Numbered from the stretch's first letter, positions 17,467 through 27,690 are shown. The stretch is DNA of 64,000 nt from Candidatus Afararchaeum irisae (GCA_034190545.1 JAXIOF010000014.1:1-64000); one strand, 5' to 3'. The notes: a model not told the origin generated them from the sequence alone. Program-made: numbers and translations.

Positions 17467-19626
17467 TTAGGAGTTACGTTTGTCCTCCAGCCAGTCGACA
17501 GCCTCGTCGACCTCGGAGAGAGGACGTGAACACGTGAATCCTCGGCAAGCGTATACTTTCGGCTCGCCGTCCTCGGTTCCTCTCCCCTTCCAGATCGGCG
17601 GCACGTCTTCGAGTCCGAGTCTATCCGCCGCAGATCCGGCGTCCTCGGGGCGTCTCGTCACAACTCTGTGAGGAATATAGACGTCGCCGAGTCGGTCGAT
17701 CCAGTCGGCGACAGTCTCTTCGTCTCCCGCGAGGGTAATCTCAGCCGATCCCCTCGTGTAATGGTCGGCGGCGAGAGCGAGCGACGGGTAGCCGAGTGGG
17801 TTCGACTTCACCGTCTCGGCGTGTGTCTTGAGCACCGCCTCGGCTATCTCCCCGAAGTCGGGGTCGAAGGCGGAGAGCGAGAGAAGGAGATCGACTGTCA
17901 CTCCGAGACTCGAAGGCGTCGACGAGTCATTTAGCTCCTGTGGACGCGCGACGAGGCTCTCGCCCGTCTCGGAGGTGAAGTAGATCGTCGAGTCGTCGGC
18001 GTCCCAGAACTCGTCTCTTATCCGGCGCGCGAGTTCGACCGAGAGTACGAGGTGATTCAGGTCGCCTGTGGCTTCGTAGAGGTCGAGTGCCCCCCTCGCG
18101 ACGAAGGCGTAGTCCTCCAGGTAGCCCTCGACGGCGACGTCACCGTCTCTGTATCTCCTGTAGAGTACGTTGCCGTCCCAGAGATTCTCGCGGACGAATC
18201 CGAGGCAGTCCTCGGCTATCCGTATGTACTCCTCCGATCGGTCAAGACACGTCGAGTTCGCGAGCGCCGAGACCATCAGACCGTTCCATCCCGCGAGTAT
18301 CTTGTCGTCCCTGTCGGGTCTCACCCTCTCCTCGCGCGCCTCGAAGACATTCGCCTTCGCGTCTTCGAGTAGCCTCTCTACCTCTTCGACTCCCATGCCG
18401 CGTTCGTCGGCGATCTCGCCGAGGGAGTTCGAGACTGTCAGGACGTTACTCCCCTCGAAGTTGCCGCTCTCGGTCACTCCGTACCTCTCGCGGAAGAGTT
18501 CGGCTTCGTCTTCCGAGAGTACGTCGTCGACCTCGTCGGCTGTCCAAGTATAGAACTTGCCCTCCTCGCCCTCGCTCCTTGCGTCGAGTGTCGAGTAGAA
18601 GCCCCCCTCGGGCGATGTCATCTCCCTCTCGACGAAGTCGAATGTCTCCTCGACTACATCGGCGTACCTCTCCTTTCCCGTAACCCTGTAGGCGTCGAGG
18701 AAGAGACGTGGAATCTCGGCGTTGTCATAGAGCATCTTCTCGAAATGGGGAACCACCCAGTCCCTGTCGGTGACGTATCTGTGGAAGCCGCCGCCTACGT
18801 GGTCGTAGAGACCCCCGTTCGCCATCGCGTCGAGGCTCTCGACTGTGACCTTGAGAGCCGATCTTCCTGTTCGGTCGTACGCCGACACGAGGAGACGGTA
18901 ACGTGGAGGTGTGGGAAACTTGGGTCCCGAGTCCCCGAAGCCGCCGTACTTCCTGTCCGCGCTTCTCACGGCTTGTTGGACTCCGTCTTCGAGAATCCCG
19001 TCGAAGTCGACCTCCCCCGGCTCCGTCTTCGGTGTTTCCGATCCCGAAAGCTCTAGCTCGCCCTTAACGGCACGCGTCCATCTGTCGGCGCGTTCCTCGA
19101 TCTCACCCCTGTCGTTCTCCCAGTCGTCCGCGAGCTTCTGGAGTAGGTTCAGAAAGCCGTTCTGTCCCCTCTTCGGAGTCTTCGGGAAGTAGGTGCCTAT
19201 GTAGAAGGGACGTTCGTCGGGAGTGAGCCAGACAGACAGGGGCCAGCCGCCGCCTCCCGCGACCATCTGACACGTCGTCTGGTAGATACGGTCGAGATCG
19301 GGACGCTCCTCCCTGTCGACCTTGATCGGCACGAAGTTCTCGTTGAGAGCCTCGGCGACCTCGTCGTCCTCGAACGACTCCTCCTCCATCACGTGACACC
19401 AGTGGCACGAGCTGTAACCTATCGAGACGAAGATCGGGACATCGCGCTCTCTCGCCTCTTCGAGTGCCTTGTCGTCCCACGGCTGCCAGTTCACGGGGTT
19501 GTCGGCGTGCTGCTGGAGATACGGGCTCTTCTCGTCACTGAGACGGTTGGTGTCGGTGTATGAGTCGGAGTTCGAGTTTGGGTTTGGGTCTGAGTTGGAC
19601 ATACCACGTCTATGAGTCGACGGCAT
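17467..19626 (-). CDS. Thioredoxin-domain protein, DUF255/YyaL family
   Basis: 719-residue two-domain protein. The N-terminal thioredoxin-like DUF255 domain contains [15 protein letters not shown] (CxxC), and the long C-terminal part is an (alpha/alpha)6-type barrel related to N-acylglucosamine 2-epimerases (motifs [35 protein letters not shown]). The family (spermatogenesis-associated protein 20, bacterial YyaL) has no firmly established reaction. The first 25 residues are a Ser/Asn/Asp/Pro low-complexity run; an ATG at 19602 (MSNSDPNPN) is the likelier start. Confidence 0.9.
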   Translation of the reverse strand: MPSTHRRGMSNSDPNPNSNSDSYTDTNRLSDEKSPYLQQHADNPVNWQPWDDKALEEARERDVPIFVSIGYSSCHWCHVMEEESFEDDEVAEALNENFVPIKVDREERPDLDRIYQTTCQMVAGGGGWPLSVWLTPDERPFYIGTYFPKTPKRGQNGFLNLLQKLADDWENDRGEIEERADRWTRAVKGELELSGSETPKTEPGEVDFDGILEDGVQQAVRSADRKYGGFGDSGPKFPTPPRYRLLVSAYDRTGRSALKVTVESLDAMANGGLYDHVGGGFHRYVTDRDWVVPHFEKMLYDNAEIPRLFLDAYRVTGKERYADVVEETFDFVEREMTSPEGGFYSTLDARSEGEEGKFYTWTADEVDDVLSEDEAELFRERYGVTESGNFEGSNVLTVSNSLGEIADERGMGVEEVERLLEDAKANVFEAREERVRPDRDDKILAGWNGLMVSALANSTCLDRSEEYIRIAEDCLGFVRENLWDGNVLYRRYRDGDVAVEGYLEDYAFVARGALDLYEATGDLNHLVLSVELARRIRDEFWDADDSTIYFTSETGESLVARPQELNDSSTPSSLGVTVDLLLSLSAFDPDFGEIAEAVLKTHAETVKSNPLGYPSLALAADHYTRGSAEITLAGDEETVADWIDRLGDVYIPHRVVTRRPEDAGSAADRLGLEDVPPIWKGRGTEDGEPKVYACRGFTCSRPLSEVDEAVDWLEDKRNS

Positions 19627-19650
19627 ATCAAACCCAGACCCCGACCAGTC

Positions 19651-20430
19651 CTATGTCACGCTGACGTACTCCTCGACGAACTCGTCGATGGCGTCTTCGA
19701 GTCTCGGCTCTCCGATCGTTTCGAGTCTGTAACGTGTCGTGTGGACACGCGCTTCTACATCGATGACACGTCTGAGGTCGGTGGGAGTCCCGAGAACCAC
19801 GCCGTCGACGTCCGAGGTCGCACGTCTGATCGTCTCTTCGAGATCCTCAAGCTGTCTTTCAGAGTAACCCATAGCGGGGACGACATCCCTCAGGTCGTAC
19901 TCGTCTATGGCTTCGGCTAAGCTTCCGACGGCATACTCCGAGGGGTCGACGGGCTCGGCACCGTACTTACGTGCACCGACGTACCCGGCGCCGTACCTCA
20001 TTCCGCCGTGTGTGACCGTCGGACCGTCCTCGACGACGAGAACCCTCCTGCCGCGTAGTTCGTCGTGGTTCTCGACCCATACAGGGGACGCCGCCTCAAT
20101 CAGAGACGCGTCGGGGTTAGTCTCGTAGATATTCTGCCTCAGCTTCCCCACGGCGTCGCCGCTCGCTGTGTCTGTCTTGTTTAGGATTACGTAGTCAGCC
20201 ATACGCAGGTTGGTCTCACCCGGATGGTACCGAGTCTCGTCTCCGAGACGTAACGGATCGGCGAGAACCACGTGTAAGTCGGTCTCGAAGAAGGGAATGT
20301 CGTTGTTGCCCCCGTCCCAGACGATGACATCCGAGTCTTCCTCAGCGCGTTCGAGTATAGCCTCGTAGTCGACGCCGGCGTAGACGACGTTGCCGTCTTC
20401 TATGTGGTGTTCGTACTCCTCTCTCCTCAA
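19651..20430 (-). pseudogene. Cyclic 2,3-diphosphoglycerate synthetase-like GTPase, C-terminal part
   Basis: C-terminal two thirds of a GTPase-like protein annotated in archaea as cyclic 2,3-diphosphoglycerate synthetase-related. It begins REEYEHHIEDGNVVYAGVDYEA and carries DVIVWDGGNND, ADPLRLG, HPGETNLRMADYVILNKTD and VLVVEDGPTVTHGGM. It has only a TTG as a possible start and lacks the nucleotide-binding half, which lies in another frame at 20342-20989. The two frames join at a GAGGAGAGAGGAG stretch (about 20419-20432, coding strand), where relatives read Glu-Glu-Arg-Glu-Glu-Tyr-Glu: two bases appear to be missing. Confidence 0.8.
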
Positions 20431-20989
20431 GAGTTGTCTCGTACTCCTCGAGGTCGGAGTAGTCGGCGAACCTCTGTAGCCTCTGTTTGGAGAGGTCGCC
20501 GTAGGGCATCGGATGTCTCACGACACCGACGTCGTAGCCGCGGTCTCGGAGAAGACGTGTTATCTCGCGCGTCGTCTGTGACTTTCCGCAGCCTGTCCTG
20601 ACCGCACAGACAGAGAGAACCGGTGTGTGGGTCTCGATCTGTACGTCTTCGGGTCCCAAGATACTGAAAGACGCCCCCGACGCGAGAGACCGCGAAGCCT
20701 GATGCATCACGTACTCGTGGGATAGGTCTGAGTACGACAGAAAGACGTCGTCGACCCCTCTCTCGCGTACTATCTCTTCGAGGTCGTCGGCGGGCTCTAT
20801 AGGAATCGGATCGTCGTAGAGGTCGTCCGCGAGATCCTCGGGATACTCCCTACCCTCTATCTCGGGTATCTGTTCTGCTGTGAAAGCGACGACCTCGTAC
20901 TCGTCGTTCCCGCGGAAGAAGACGTTGAAGTCGTGGAAGTCACGTCCCGCTGCCCCCATTATCACGGCACGTCTGGGTCTCTGAGCCAT
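20342..20989 (-). pseudogene. Cyclic 2,3-diphosphoglycerate synthetase-like GTPase, N-terminal part
   Basis: N-terminal part of the same broken gene. It starts MAQRPRRAVIMGAAGRDFHDF with a Rossmann-type domain, then a P-loop-like VRTGCGKSQTTREITRLLRDRG near residue 130-150, and leaves the family sequence after DLEEYETTLE; the last 30 residues (an Arg-rich tail) are out-of-frame noise. Joined with 19651-20430 it would give a protein of about 440 residues. Either a recent pseudogene or a sequence error in a short GA-rich repeat. Confidence 0.8.
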
Positions 20990-21031
20990 ACTTCTAAGAG
21001 GCGGCTCGGACGGATAGATTTAGGGGTCGGG

Positions 21032-21775
21032 TCAGAGAATCACTACGCGGTCACCGTTCTCACGGCAGTCTTCGAGTCCTATCTTGGCGTCCATGCTCGC
21101 CTCCTCGGGCGTCTCGGACCGTCCCGCACCGACCTTTAGCTCGACCTCCGCCTCGTTCTCGACGTGTTCTATCGCTCCCAGAAGCTCTTTCTCTCCCAGA
21201 TCACGTGTCACGCTTATGACGTTGTCTCCGCCGACGAAGAAAGACGCCGACGACTCTTGTTTCCACATATACTCCATCAGCGACGCGTAGCCTCTCTCGA
21301 TATGTATGAAGCTGTCGAATGCGTTGAGCTCATCGGTGTACTTCTCGGTGGCGTCGTTGACGTCGAAATGTGCGATCTGTGCGGTGTCGCCTATCTCACA
21401 CGCCTCGCCGCCGAGTAGCTCCTCCTGTCTCTCCTCGTCCTGTGCACTCCCCGCCGTCTGGAGACTCTCGGTAGCGTCTAAGAGGGCGTCCCTCGGCGTG
21501 TCGCGACAGCCTATGCTCATAGAGACCGACACTGGGTACCGGTTCGAGACCGACTCCTGTACCCTGAGATGGTCGTCGACATCCATCCCGTTGGTGACGG
21601 CTATCATGTTGTCGAAACGCGTGAAGAAGACGAGACAGCCGTAGCTTCCGAAGGTCTGTGAGAGGTCGGCGAAGAGACGTGACTGAAGCGTCTGTAGATC
21701 CGCCTCTCTCCTCGGCTCGGGGGTGACAGTCCAGGGTCCGTAGTTGTCTATCTGTATCAGGGTTATCTGTACCAT
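21032..21775 (-). CDS. arfA: GTP cyclohydrolase III
   Basis: 247 residues matching the archaeal GTP cyclohydrolase III family (GTP to a formamidopyrimidine), the entry step to riboflavin and F420 in archaea. The start MVQITLIQIDNYGPWTVTPEPRREADLQ is the family's N-terminus, and two related halves (palm-like domains) are visible, with FTRFDNMIAVTNG in the first and FFVGGDNVISVT in the second. It stands alone between the broken GTPase and the divergent phosphomutase. Confidence 0.9.
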   Translation of the reverse strand: MVQITLIQIDNYGPWTVTPEPRREADLQTLQSRLFADLSQTFGSYGCLVFFTRFDNMIAVTNGMDVDDHLRVQESVSNRYPVSVSMSIGCRDTPRDALLDATESLQTAGSAQDEERQEELLGGEACEIGDTAQIAHFDVNDATEKYTDELNAFDSFIHIERGYASLMEYMWKQESSASFFVGGDNVISVTRDLGEKELLGAIEHVENEAEVELKVGAGRSETPEEASMDAKIGLEDCRENGDRVVIL

Positions 21776-21920
21776 GGTTGGGGGTTGGGAGAGTCTACTT
21801 TGCGTCTCAGTACTGAAATACGTCTCATAACTGAATAGGTGGGCGAGATTGGTTATAAGCCTGATGTTTCTGGCTCTTACTTCTCTAAAGCTTCAAGTGT
21901 CCCTGCGGATACTCTAAGCC

Positions 21921-23234
21921 ATGGGTCTGTTTGGAACGAGCGGCGTAAGGGGAGTAGTCGGAGACGAGATAACTCCGGAGCTTGGCTTGGAGATAGGTGC
22001 GGCGGTCGGAAAGGACGCCGACGAGGTCACTGTAGGACGTGACACGCGCGTGACAGGAAAGGCTCTCGAAGACGCAGTCGTCGCGGGCGTGCTGTCACAG
22101 GGAGCCGACGTCAGACGTCTCGGTGTCGCAACGACGCCCACGACTGCACGTCTCACGCGTGACAGCGGAATCGTGATAACTGCGAGTCATAACCCTCCCG
22201 AGTACAACGGCTTCAAGCCGTGGAACTCCGACGGAACCGCATACGACGTCGATCAGAGAGCGAGGGTCGAGGATCTCGTCGAGTCGGGTCTTTCGCCCGT
22301 CGAACCCACCGAGTTCGGCGACTCCGAGGAGATAGACGGCTCTCTCAGAAGACACGCCGACGAAGTTCTCGACGCGGTCGGCGAGTCGACCCTCAAGGTC
22401 GTCGTAGACGGAGGATGTGGTGCGGCGTCTTGGATAACACCCCACGTCCTGAGAGAGATGGGATGTGAGGTCGTCACACTCAACTGCCAGTACGACGGCA
22501 ACTTTCCCGCTCGTCTCCCCGAGCCCACAGCCGAGAACCTCGAAGACCTCCAGACTGCTGTCGAGTCTACTGACGCTGACTTAGGTGTCGCACACGACGG
22601 CGACGGAGACAGGATGGCGGCTGTCGACGAGAACGGGGAGTACGTCGAGCCCGACCGTCTTATGGCACTCTTCGCGCGCAACGAGGACGCCGACACAGTC
22701 GTAGCTCCTCTCAACACGAGTCTCGTGGTCGACCAGGTCGCCGAGGTCGTGAGGACACAGGTCGGAGACGTCCACGTCGCACAGAAGCTAAAGGAGACCG
22801 GCGGCGACTTCGGGGGCGAGCCTTCGTGCTCTTGGATATTCCCCGACGAGACCTACTGTCCCGACGGCGTCTTAGCCGCCGCGAAGGTCGTCGACCTCGT
22901 GTCTGACTCCTCGAAGTCGCTGTCTCAGCTATCCGACTCGTTACCGTCATATACCGTCCGCAGAGCCAACTTCGACTGCCCCGACGACTCGAAGGACGGT
23001 GTAATGTCGAGGGTCGCAGAGACCGCCGAGTCGGAGTACGGCGACTACACCGACATAGACGGCGTGCGTGTCGAGACCGACAAGGGCTGGTTCCTGATAC
23101 GTCCGAGCGGTACCGAGCCCCTGATACGTCTCAACGCCGAGTCAGGCGACGAGGACGACGCCGACTACCTCTTCGAGTCGGCGAAGGAGATACTCAGAGA
23201 CGCTCTCGAAGCCGAATCCGAGACAGAAAGATGA
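21921..23234 (+). CDS. glmM: Phosphohexomutase (phosphoglucosamine/phosphomannomutase)
   Basis: 437-residue alpha-D-phosphohexomutase. The N-terminus GLFGTSGVRG is family-typical; the phosphoserine loop is ITASHNPPEYNGFK, the Mg site is HDGDGDRMAA, and the C-terminal phosphate-binding loop is RPSGTEPLIR. It interconverts hexose 6- and 1-phosphates; whether glucosamine or mannose is preferred cannot be told from sequence alone. The stop overlaps the nop5 start by 4 bp. Confidence 0.92.
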   Translation: MGLFGTSGVRGVVGDEITPELGLEIGAAVGKDADEVTVGRDTRVTGKALEDAVVAGVLSQGADVRRLGVATTPTTARLTRDSGIVITASHNPPEYNGFKPWNSDGTAYDVDQRARVEDLVESGLSPVEPTEFGDSEEIDGSLRRHADEVLDAVGESTLKVVVDGGCGAASWITPHVLREMGCEVVTLNCQYDGNFPARLPEPTAENLEDLQTAVESTDADLGVAHDGDGDRMAAVDENGEYVEPDRLMALFARNEDADTVVAPLNTSLVVDQVAEVVRTQVGDVHVAQKLKETGGDFGGEPSCSWIFPDETYCPDGVLAAAKVVDLVSDSSKSLSQLSDSLPSYTVRRANFDCPDDSKDGVMSRVAETAESEYGDYTDIDGVRVETDKGWFLIRPSGTEPLIRLNAESGDEDDADYLFESAKEILRDALEAESETER

Positions 23235-24025
23235 CAGACACTGACACAGATACACAGGGATACTGGTGTGACTCCGCCTCGGAGTCGAAGGACGCCGACG
23301 AGATAGCTGAGAGGGTCGAGAGTCTCACAGCCGAGACGCCGAGAGAGCTCAGCCGCGACTGTGTCGACTCTGGCTTCGTCGACGACGTGGACGAGTACTA
23401 CGATCTCCTTCACGAAGTCTGTCTGAAGCTTGCGAGACGGGAGGTGGAGTCGAGGCTCGGAGCCGTAGACGCCGACCTCGTCAATGCGGTTCGGTCTCTC
23501 GAAACTACCGAGGAGGCACTCAACGAGATAGACGAGAGGATACGTGACTGGGAGTCGGGATCGGCGGGTGAAGACCCCGAGATACTACATGAGTTCCGTG
23601 AGACAGCCGAAGACCTCAGAGAGACAGCCGAAGAACTCCGTGAGTTCATAGAGACAGAGGCGTGGGAGGTCGCCCCGAATCTCTCGAACCTCGCGGGACC
23701 CTTCCTCGCTGCACGTCTCATATCGCTCGCCGGAGGTCTCGAAGACCTCGCGAGGAAGCCGAGTAGCACCCTCCAGGTACTTGGGGCGGAGGACGCTCTC
23801 TTCCGACATCTCCAGTCGGGGACGCCACCCCCCAAACACGGCGTCATATTCACACATCCCTACGTCAGGAACACCTCTCCCGACGAGAGAGGCAGCGCGT
23901 CACGTGCTCTCGCGGGGAAGCTCACGATAGCCGCTAGGGTCGACTACTACTCGGACTCGGGCGACCTGCGTGAGAGCCTCGCTGAGGAGCTAGACGAGAA
24001 GATAGAGAGGATAAGACAGAGATGA
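23231..24025 (+). CDS. nop5: Nop5 (C/D box sRNP core protein)
   Basis: 264-residue archaeal Nop5, which bridges L7Ae-bound C/D box RNA and fibrillarin in 2'-O-methylation complexes. A coiled-coil region at about 85-150 is followed by the Nop domain, APNLSNLAGPFLAARLISLAGG and the signature GAEDALFRHLQSGTPPPKHG at 185-205. The charged C-terminal tail common in other archaea is short. It overlaps flpA by 4 bp. Confidence 0.95.
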   Translation: MTDTDTDTQGYWCDSASESKDADEIAERVESLTAETPRELSRDCVDSGFVDDVDEYYDLLHEVCLKLARREVESRLGAVDADLVNAVRSLETTEEALNEIDERIRDWESGSAGEDPEILHEFRETAEDLRETAEELREFIETEAWEVAPNLSNLAGPFLAARLISLAGGLEDLARKPSSTLQVLGAEDALFRHLQSGTPPPKHGVIFTHPYVRNTSPDERGSASRALAGKLTIAARVDYYSDSGDLRESLAEELDEKIERIRQR

Positions 24026-24657
24026 CACGAAATATTAGATGGCTCGAAAAGGGAGAAAACGAGTATCCCGCTACCGAGGGGGAACGCGTGAGCGACGAGG
24101 AGATGGTCGAGAGCCTGCGCGTCTGGAACCCCCATGACAGCAAGCTCGCCGCCCTCCTCGTGAAGGGATACGACGATGAAGTCCCTCTGAGTCCCGAGAC
24201 GAAGGTACTCTACCTCGGCGCGGCGGCGGGTACGACTCCGTCTTACGTTGCCGACGTCACCAAGGTCGTCTACGGTGTCGAGATCGCTCCGCGTCCGTCA
24301 CAGAGACTTATCGAGGTCGCCGAGTCACGCGAGAACCTCATGCCCGTGGTAGCCGACGCGCGTAAGCCCGAGGAGTACACGCCCCTCGTCGAGAAGGTCG
24401 ACCTCCTCTACCAGGACGTCGCTACGAGGGATCAGGCACATGTCGCAGTCGAGAACTCGAAGTTCCTCAGAGACGGTGGGAGGCTGTGTATGATGGTCAA
24501 GGCGAGGAGTGAGGACGTCACAGCCGACCCCGAGGAGGTCTACGAAGAGGTCGCCGAGAGTCTCGAGGAGGCATACGAGGTCGAGGAGGTAGTCGACCTA
24601 GAGCCCTTCTACTCCGACCACGCGTGTGTCCTCGGACGGCTTAGGGAGACTGACTGA
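24022..24657 (+). CDS. flpA: Fibrillarin-like rRNA/tRNA 2'-O-methyltransferase
   Basis: 211-residue SAM-dependent methyltransferase, catalytic subunit of the archaeal C/D box sRNP. The SAM loop is LYLGAAAGTTPSYVADV, followed by VYGVEIAPRPSQRLIE, and the Lys of MVKARSEDV is in the KDKE-type catalytic set. It is translationally coupled to nop5, the usual archaeal order. Confidence 0.95.
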   Translation: MTRNIRWLEKGENEYPATEGERVSDEEMVESLRVWNPHDSKLAALLVKGYDDEVPLSPETKVLYLGAAAGTTPSYVADVTKVVYGVEIAPRPSQRLIEVAESRENLMPVVADARKPEEYTPLVEKVDLLYQDVATRDQAHVAVENSKFLRDGGRLCMMVKARSEDVTADPEEVYEEVAESLEEAYEVEEVVDLEPFYSDHACVLGRLRETD

Positions 24658-25682
24658 TGTCCGACCCCGAGTCCCAGTCCCAGTCCCAGCCTCACGACGG
24701 CTTCGACGTCGGTGTGGAGACGACTGCGAGGCTCCATTTCGGCTTCGTCAACCTGTCTCTCGCACGCAGACGTATATACGGAGGCGTGGGAGTCGCAGTC
24801 GACCGTCCTCACGCAGTCTTGAGAGCGCGCCGATCAGACGAAGTCTCGGTCACGCGCTCCGGGCTCGGTTCTGAGTATGACACCGACTTCACGGGGATCG
24901 AGAGTTACGCTCGTAGGGCTGTCTCCCTACTCGGCGTAGACGGTGTCGAGATAGAAGTCGAGAGACATATCCCGAGACACGTGGGTCTTGGAAGCGGGAC
25001 ACAGATCGCCCTCGGTGTCCTGAGATGCGTCGCCGAAGCCCACGGCGTCGAATCCGACCTCAGAACTCTCGCGCCCGAGATGGGACGCGGCGGAAGGTCG
25101 GGTGTAGGGGTCGCTTGTTTCGAGTCGGGCGGATTCGTCCTCGACGCCGGACATCCCTCCGAGAGATTCACGTCACGGAGTCCTGAGAGGGGCGACTGGG
25201 AGGTACCGCCCGTCGTCGCCCGCCACAACCTCCCCGATGACTGGAGGTTCGTGGTCGTAGTCCCCGAGGCAGAAGAGGGTAAACACGGTGACGAGGAGGA
25301 GACTAGCATAAGACGTGTCATAGAGAGCGCCGATCCCTCTGTGGCGGACGAGATCAGTAACGTCGTCCTCGACCGTGTCCTTCCCGGTGTCGCGTCGGGA
25401 GACATAGACGAGTTCGGCGCGGGTGTCGAGGAGATAGGCAGACTCAACGGCGCGTGGTACACGAGGTTCCAGGGAGGCGTCTACCGTGAGGAGTCGAAGC
25501 CGGTCGTAGAAGAGCTAAGGAGTCTGCCGGCTGTCAAGGGGGTCGGACAGTCGTCGTGGGGTCCATCTGTCTACGGCGTCACGACAGAAGACCGCGCCGT
25601 GGAAGTCGCCGGCGCAGTCGACGGCGAAGAAAGAGAGGTCTACGTTGCCGAGCCCGACAACACCGGACACGAACTCGTGTGA
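24657..25682 (+). CDS. mptG: Beta-ribofuranosylaminobenzene 5'-phosphate synthase-like protein
   Basis: 341-residue GHMP-kinase-fold protein of the beta-RFAP synthase family, which condenses 4-hydroxybenzoate or pABA with PRPP in methanopterin-type cofactor synthesis. Motifs: ETTARLHFGFVNLS, VGLGSGTQIALGVL, GRGGRSGVGVACFESGGFV. Haloarchaea carry this family although they mostly use folates, so the product here is uncertain. The N-terminus has a Ser-Gln repeat (CAGTCC units). The ATG overlaps the flpA stop by one base. Confidence 0.88.
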   Translation: MSDPESQSQSQPHDGFDVGVETTARLHFGFVNLSLARRRIYGGVGVAVDRPHAVLRARRSDEVSVTRSGLGSEYDTDFTGIESYARRAVSLLGVDGVEIEVERHIPRHVGLGSGTQIALGVLRCVAEAHGVESDLRTLAPEMGRGGRSGVGVACFESGGFVLDAGHPSERFTSRSPERGDWEVPPVVARHNLPDDWRFVVVVPEAEEGKHGDEEETSIRRVIESADPSVADEISNVVLDRVLPGVASGDIDEFGAGVEEIGRLNGAWYTRFQGGVYREESKPVVEELRSLPAVKGVGQSSWGPSVYGVTTEDRAVEVAGAVDGEEREVYVAEPDNTGHELV

Positions 25683-25690
25683 AGTATAGA

Positions 25691-26221
25691 CTAATCGCCG
25701 TCTGACTCACCGAGTATCTCCGAGATACGTCTTCTGAGTGACCTGTCTTTCTGTGTCTCGACCTTCTTGGTGAGGTAGTAGGCTGACTCGCCGTCGCGGT
25801 AGTACGAGTCGATCCTCTTCTGTATCTCGAAGCCGAGGTGTTGGTAGAAGCCGACCGCGTTCTCGTTCGTCGTCCTAGTGTGACACGAGACACGTCCGTG
25901 GCTCTCCTCCGTCTTATGGACGAGGCTCTCGCCCACTCCCTTGCCTCTGTACCTCGGGTCGACTCCCAGGAAGAGTATGTAGCCGTCGCTTCTCACGGTG
26001 ATGAATCCCGCGACAGTCTCGTTCCCCCCTCTCTCACCCTCACCGTTCGTCATCTCGGCGGCTGTGTCGATATAGAGATGACATTCGTTTTTGGTGTAGG
26101 CACGTGAGAAGAAGTCCCAAGTCTGGCGGAGGTAGCCGTCACGGCGTCTTATCCTCTCTTTGAGACTCCAGACCCTGTCGAGGTACTCGGACTCCCCACC
26201 GCTTTCCTTTACGTGCTTCAC
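25691..26221 (-). CDS. GNAT-family N-acetyltransferase
   Basis: 176 residues with the acetyl-CoA loop RYRGKGVGESLV (about residue 92) and the C-terminal NENAVGFYQHLGFEI motif of RimI-type acetyltransferases. The substrate is unknown. Its strand is opposite to mptG, with ends 8 bp apart. Confidence 0.88.
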   Translation of the reverse strand: MKHVKESGGESEYLDRVWSLKERIRRRDGYLRQTWDFFSRAYTKNECHLYIDTAAEMTNGEGERGGNETVAGFITVRSDGYILFLGVDPRYRGKGVGESLVHKTEESHGRVSCHTRTTNENAVGFYQHLGFEIQKRIDSYYRDGESAYYLTKKVETQKDRSLRRRISEILGESDGD

Positions 26222-26280
26222 GTCACTTCACGTCTACACATGGTCTATAATCTAACATAACTCCACCGCCTCGTGTCTTC

Positions 26281-26700
26281 TCAGACGTGAACCTTGACCT
26301 CACCCTCACGAGTGATACCGACCTCGACATCCGAGACGAGGCTCCTGCCGTCGACGACTCCCTCGGTTCTGAGATGCTCGTAGAGATGACTGTATAGCTC
26401 TGGCTCACAGTACTCTATCTTGACCCCCGTCTCGTCGCCCTTCTCGTAGACCTCGTCGACGAGGTCACGTATGTCGGCTCCCTCCTCGGCTGTCACGCTC
26501 GCGGGCGACCTGAGGAGACGTGCGACTTCGAGCGTCCGACGAGCCTTCTCTATGTTGTCACGCGCCGCGGACTCGACCGCGCTCACGTTCGCCGCAGTAG
26601 TCCCGAGCTCTTCGGCGACCTCCTCCTGTGTCAGCCCCTCCTCACGTAGTCGCAGAACCTCTATCTGTCTCTGGGTGAGTACAGTCGAGTCGGCGTCCAT
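26281..26700 (-). CDS. Tfx-family HTH regulator
   Basis: About 139 residues from the ATG at 26700. The N-terminal helix-turn-helix (LTQRQIEVLRLREEGLTQEE, then LGTTAANVSAVESAA) is of the Tfx family, first described as a DNA-binding protein at the molybdenum formylmethanofuran dehydrogenase operon of Methanothermobacter. It is divergent from the tungstate/molybdate transporter with 45 bp between the starts, so control of that operon is a natural inference. An ATG at 26745 would place the start inside the promoter and overlap the neighbour, so I rejected it. Confidence 0.82.
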   Translation of the reverse strand: MDADSTVLTQRQIEVLRLREEGLTQEEVAEELGTTAANVSAVESAARDNIEKARRTLEVARLLRSPASVTAEEGADIRDLVDEVYEKGDETGVKIEYCEPELYSHLYEHLRTEGVVDGRSLVSDVEVGITREGEVKVHV

Positions 26701-26717
26701 GGTGTATAAACAGTTTT

Positions 26718-26731
26718 GTTTAAAATAAACT
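26718..26731. promoter_or_regulatory. Shared AT-rich promoter between the Tfx-type gene and wtpA
   Basis: TTTAAAATAAACTT lies about 18-31 bp before the Tfx-type ATG (minus strand) and about 15-28 bp before the wtpA ATG at 26746 (plus strand). Both genes can use it as a TATA region for leaderless transcripts. The two promoters overlap, so one bound regulator could affect both. Confidence 0.5.
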
Positions 26732-26745
26732 TTAAGGTTAACCAC

Positions 26746-27690
26746 ATGAGTTTGTGTAGCATGGACAGAAGGAGTTTCCTGAGGACGGCTGGAGCCACGG
26801 CGGCTGCGGGTCTCGCGGGATGTACGACGGGTGGGGGAGGTGGGTCGAGTTCGGCGGGAGACGTCTATCTTCTCTCAGCGGGGAGTCTCTCGGTGATACT
26901 CGGCGACAATATAGGCGGGTCTTTCGAGGAGGAGACGGGTATAGAGTTCCAGGGCGAGTTCCACGGCTCGAACGCTGTGATGCGTTTCATAACCTCGGGG
27001 CAGAAGTCCCCCGATGTCGCCGCGAGTGCCGACGCCTATCTCCTGCGTGACGAACTCAAGCCCGACTACGCGACGTGGGACGTCGTCTTCGCGTCTAACT
27101 CGGTCGGTATCACGTACAACCCCGAGACTGAGGTCGGCAAGAGGCTCGAAGACGGCGATCCGTGGTACGAGGCAGTTGCCGAAGCCGACTCCGAGATAGC
27201 GAGGAGCGACCCCGACCTCGACCCCCTCGGATACAGGACTGTCCAGATGTTCAAGCTAGCCGAGGATTACTACGGAATCAAGGGTCTCGCCGACGACCTC
27301 ACAGACCGTCTCGTGGTCGATCCCCAGGAGGCACATCTCTTGGCGAGCATAGAGACGGGAGACAGAGCCGCCGCAGTCTGTTATAAGAACATGGCGGTCG
27401 ACCACGGTCTGCCCTTCGTCTCTCTCCCCGACGAGCTAAACTTCTCGAACCCCGAGTACGCCGACCATTACGCGAGCGTCGAGTACACCACAGACAAGGG
27501 TGAGACTTTTAAGGGAACACCCGTTCTGTACAACGCTACCGTGCTCGAAGACGCTGACAGCCCCGAGAACGGAAGACGTTTCATAAGATATCTTCTCCAG
27601 AACTCAGATGTTCTCAGTGAGAACGGACTCATAGTCGACGACAGATTCCCGATAGAGAAGGGCGAGGTTCCCGAAGAGGTGATTCCGTGA
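26746..27690 (+). CDS. wtpA: Tungstate/molybdate ABC transporter substrate-binding lipoprotein
   Basis: About 314 residues. A twin-arginine lipoprotein signal MDRRSFLRTAGATAAAGLAG ending in Cys begins at 26761, followed by a Gly/Ser linker. The mature part is a WtpA/ModA-type binding protein (LLSAGSLSVILGDNI, FHGSNAVMRFITSGQKSPDV, SADAYLLRDELKP). It should be exported folded and anchored outside. I give the ATG at 26746 because the TATA region fits it; the ATG at 26761 is equally possible. Confidence 0.9.
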   Translation: MSLCSMDRRSFLRTAGATAAAGLAGCTTGGGGGSSSAGDVYLLSAGSLSVILGDNIGGSFEEETGIEFQGEFHGSNAVMRFITSGQKSPDVAASADAYLLRDELKPDYATWDVVFASNSVGITYNPETEVGKRLEDGDPWYEAVAEADSEIARSDPDLDPLGYRTVQMFKLAEDYYGIKGLADDLTDRLVVDPQEAHLLASIETGDRAAAVCYKNMAVDHGLPFVSLPDELNFSNPEYADHYASVEYTTDKGETFKGTPVLYNATVLEDADSPENGRRFIRYLLQNSDVLSENGLIVDDRFPIEKGEVPEEVIP

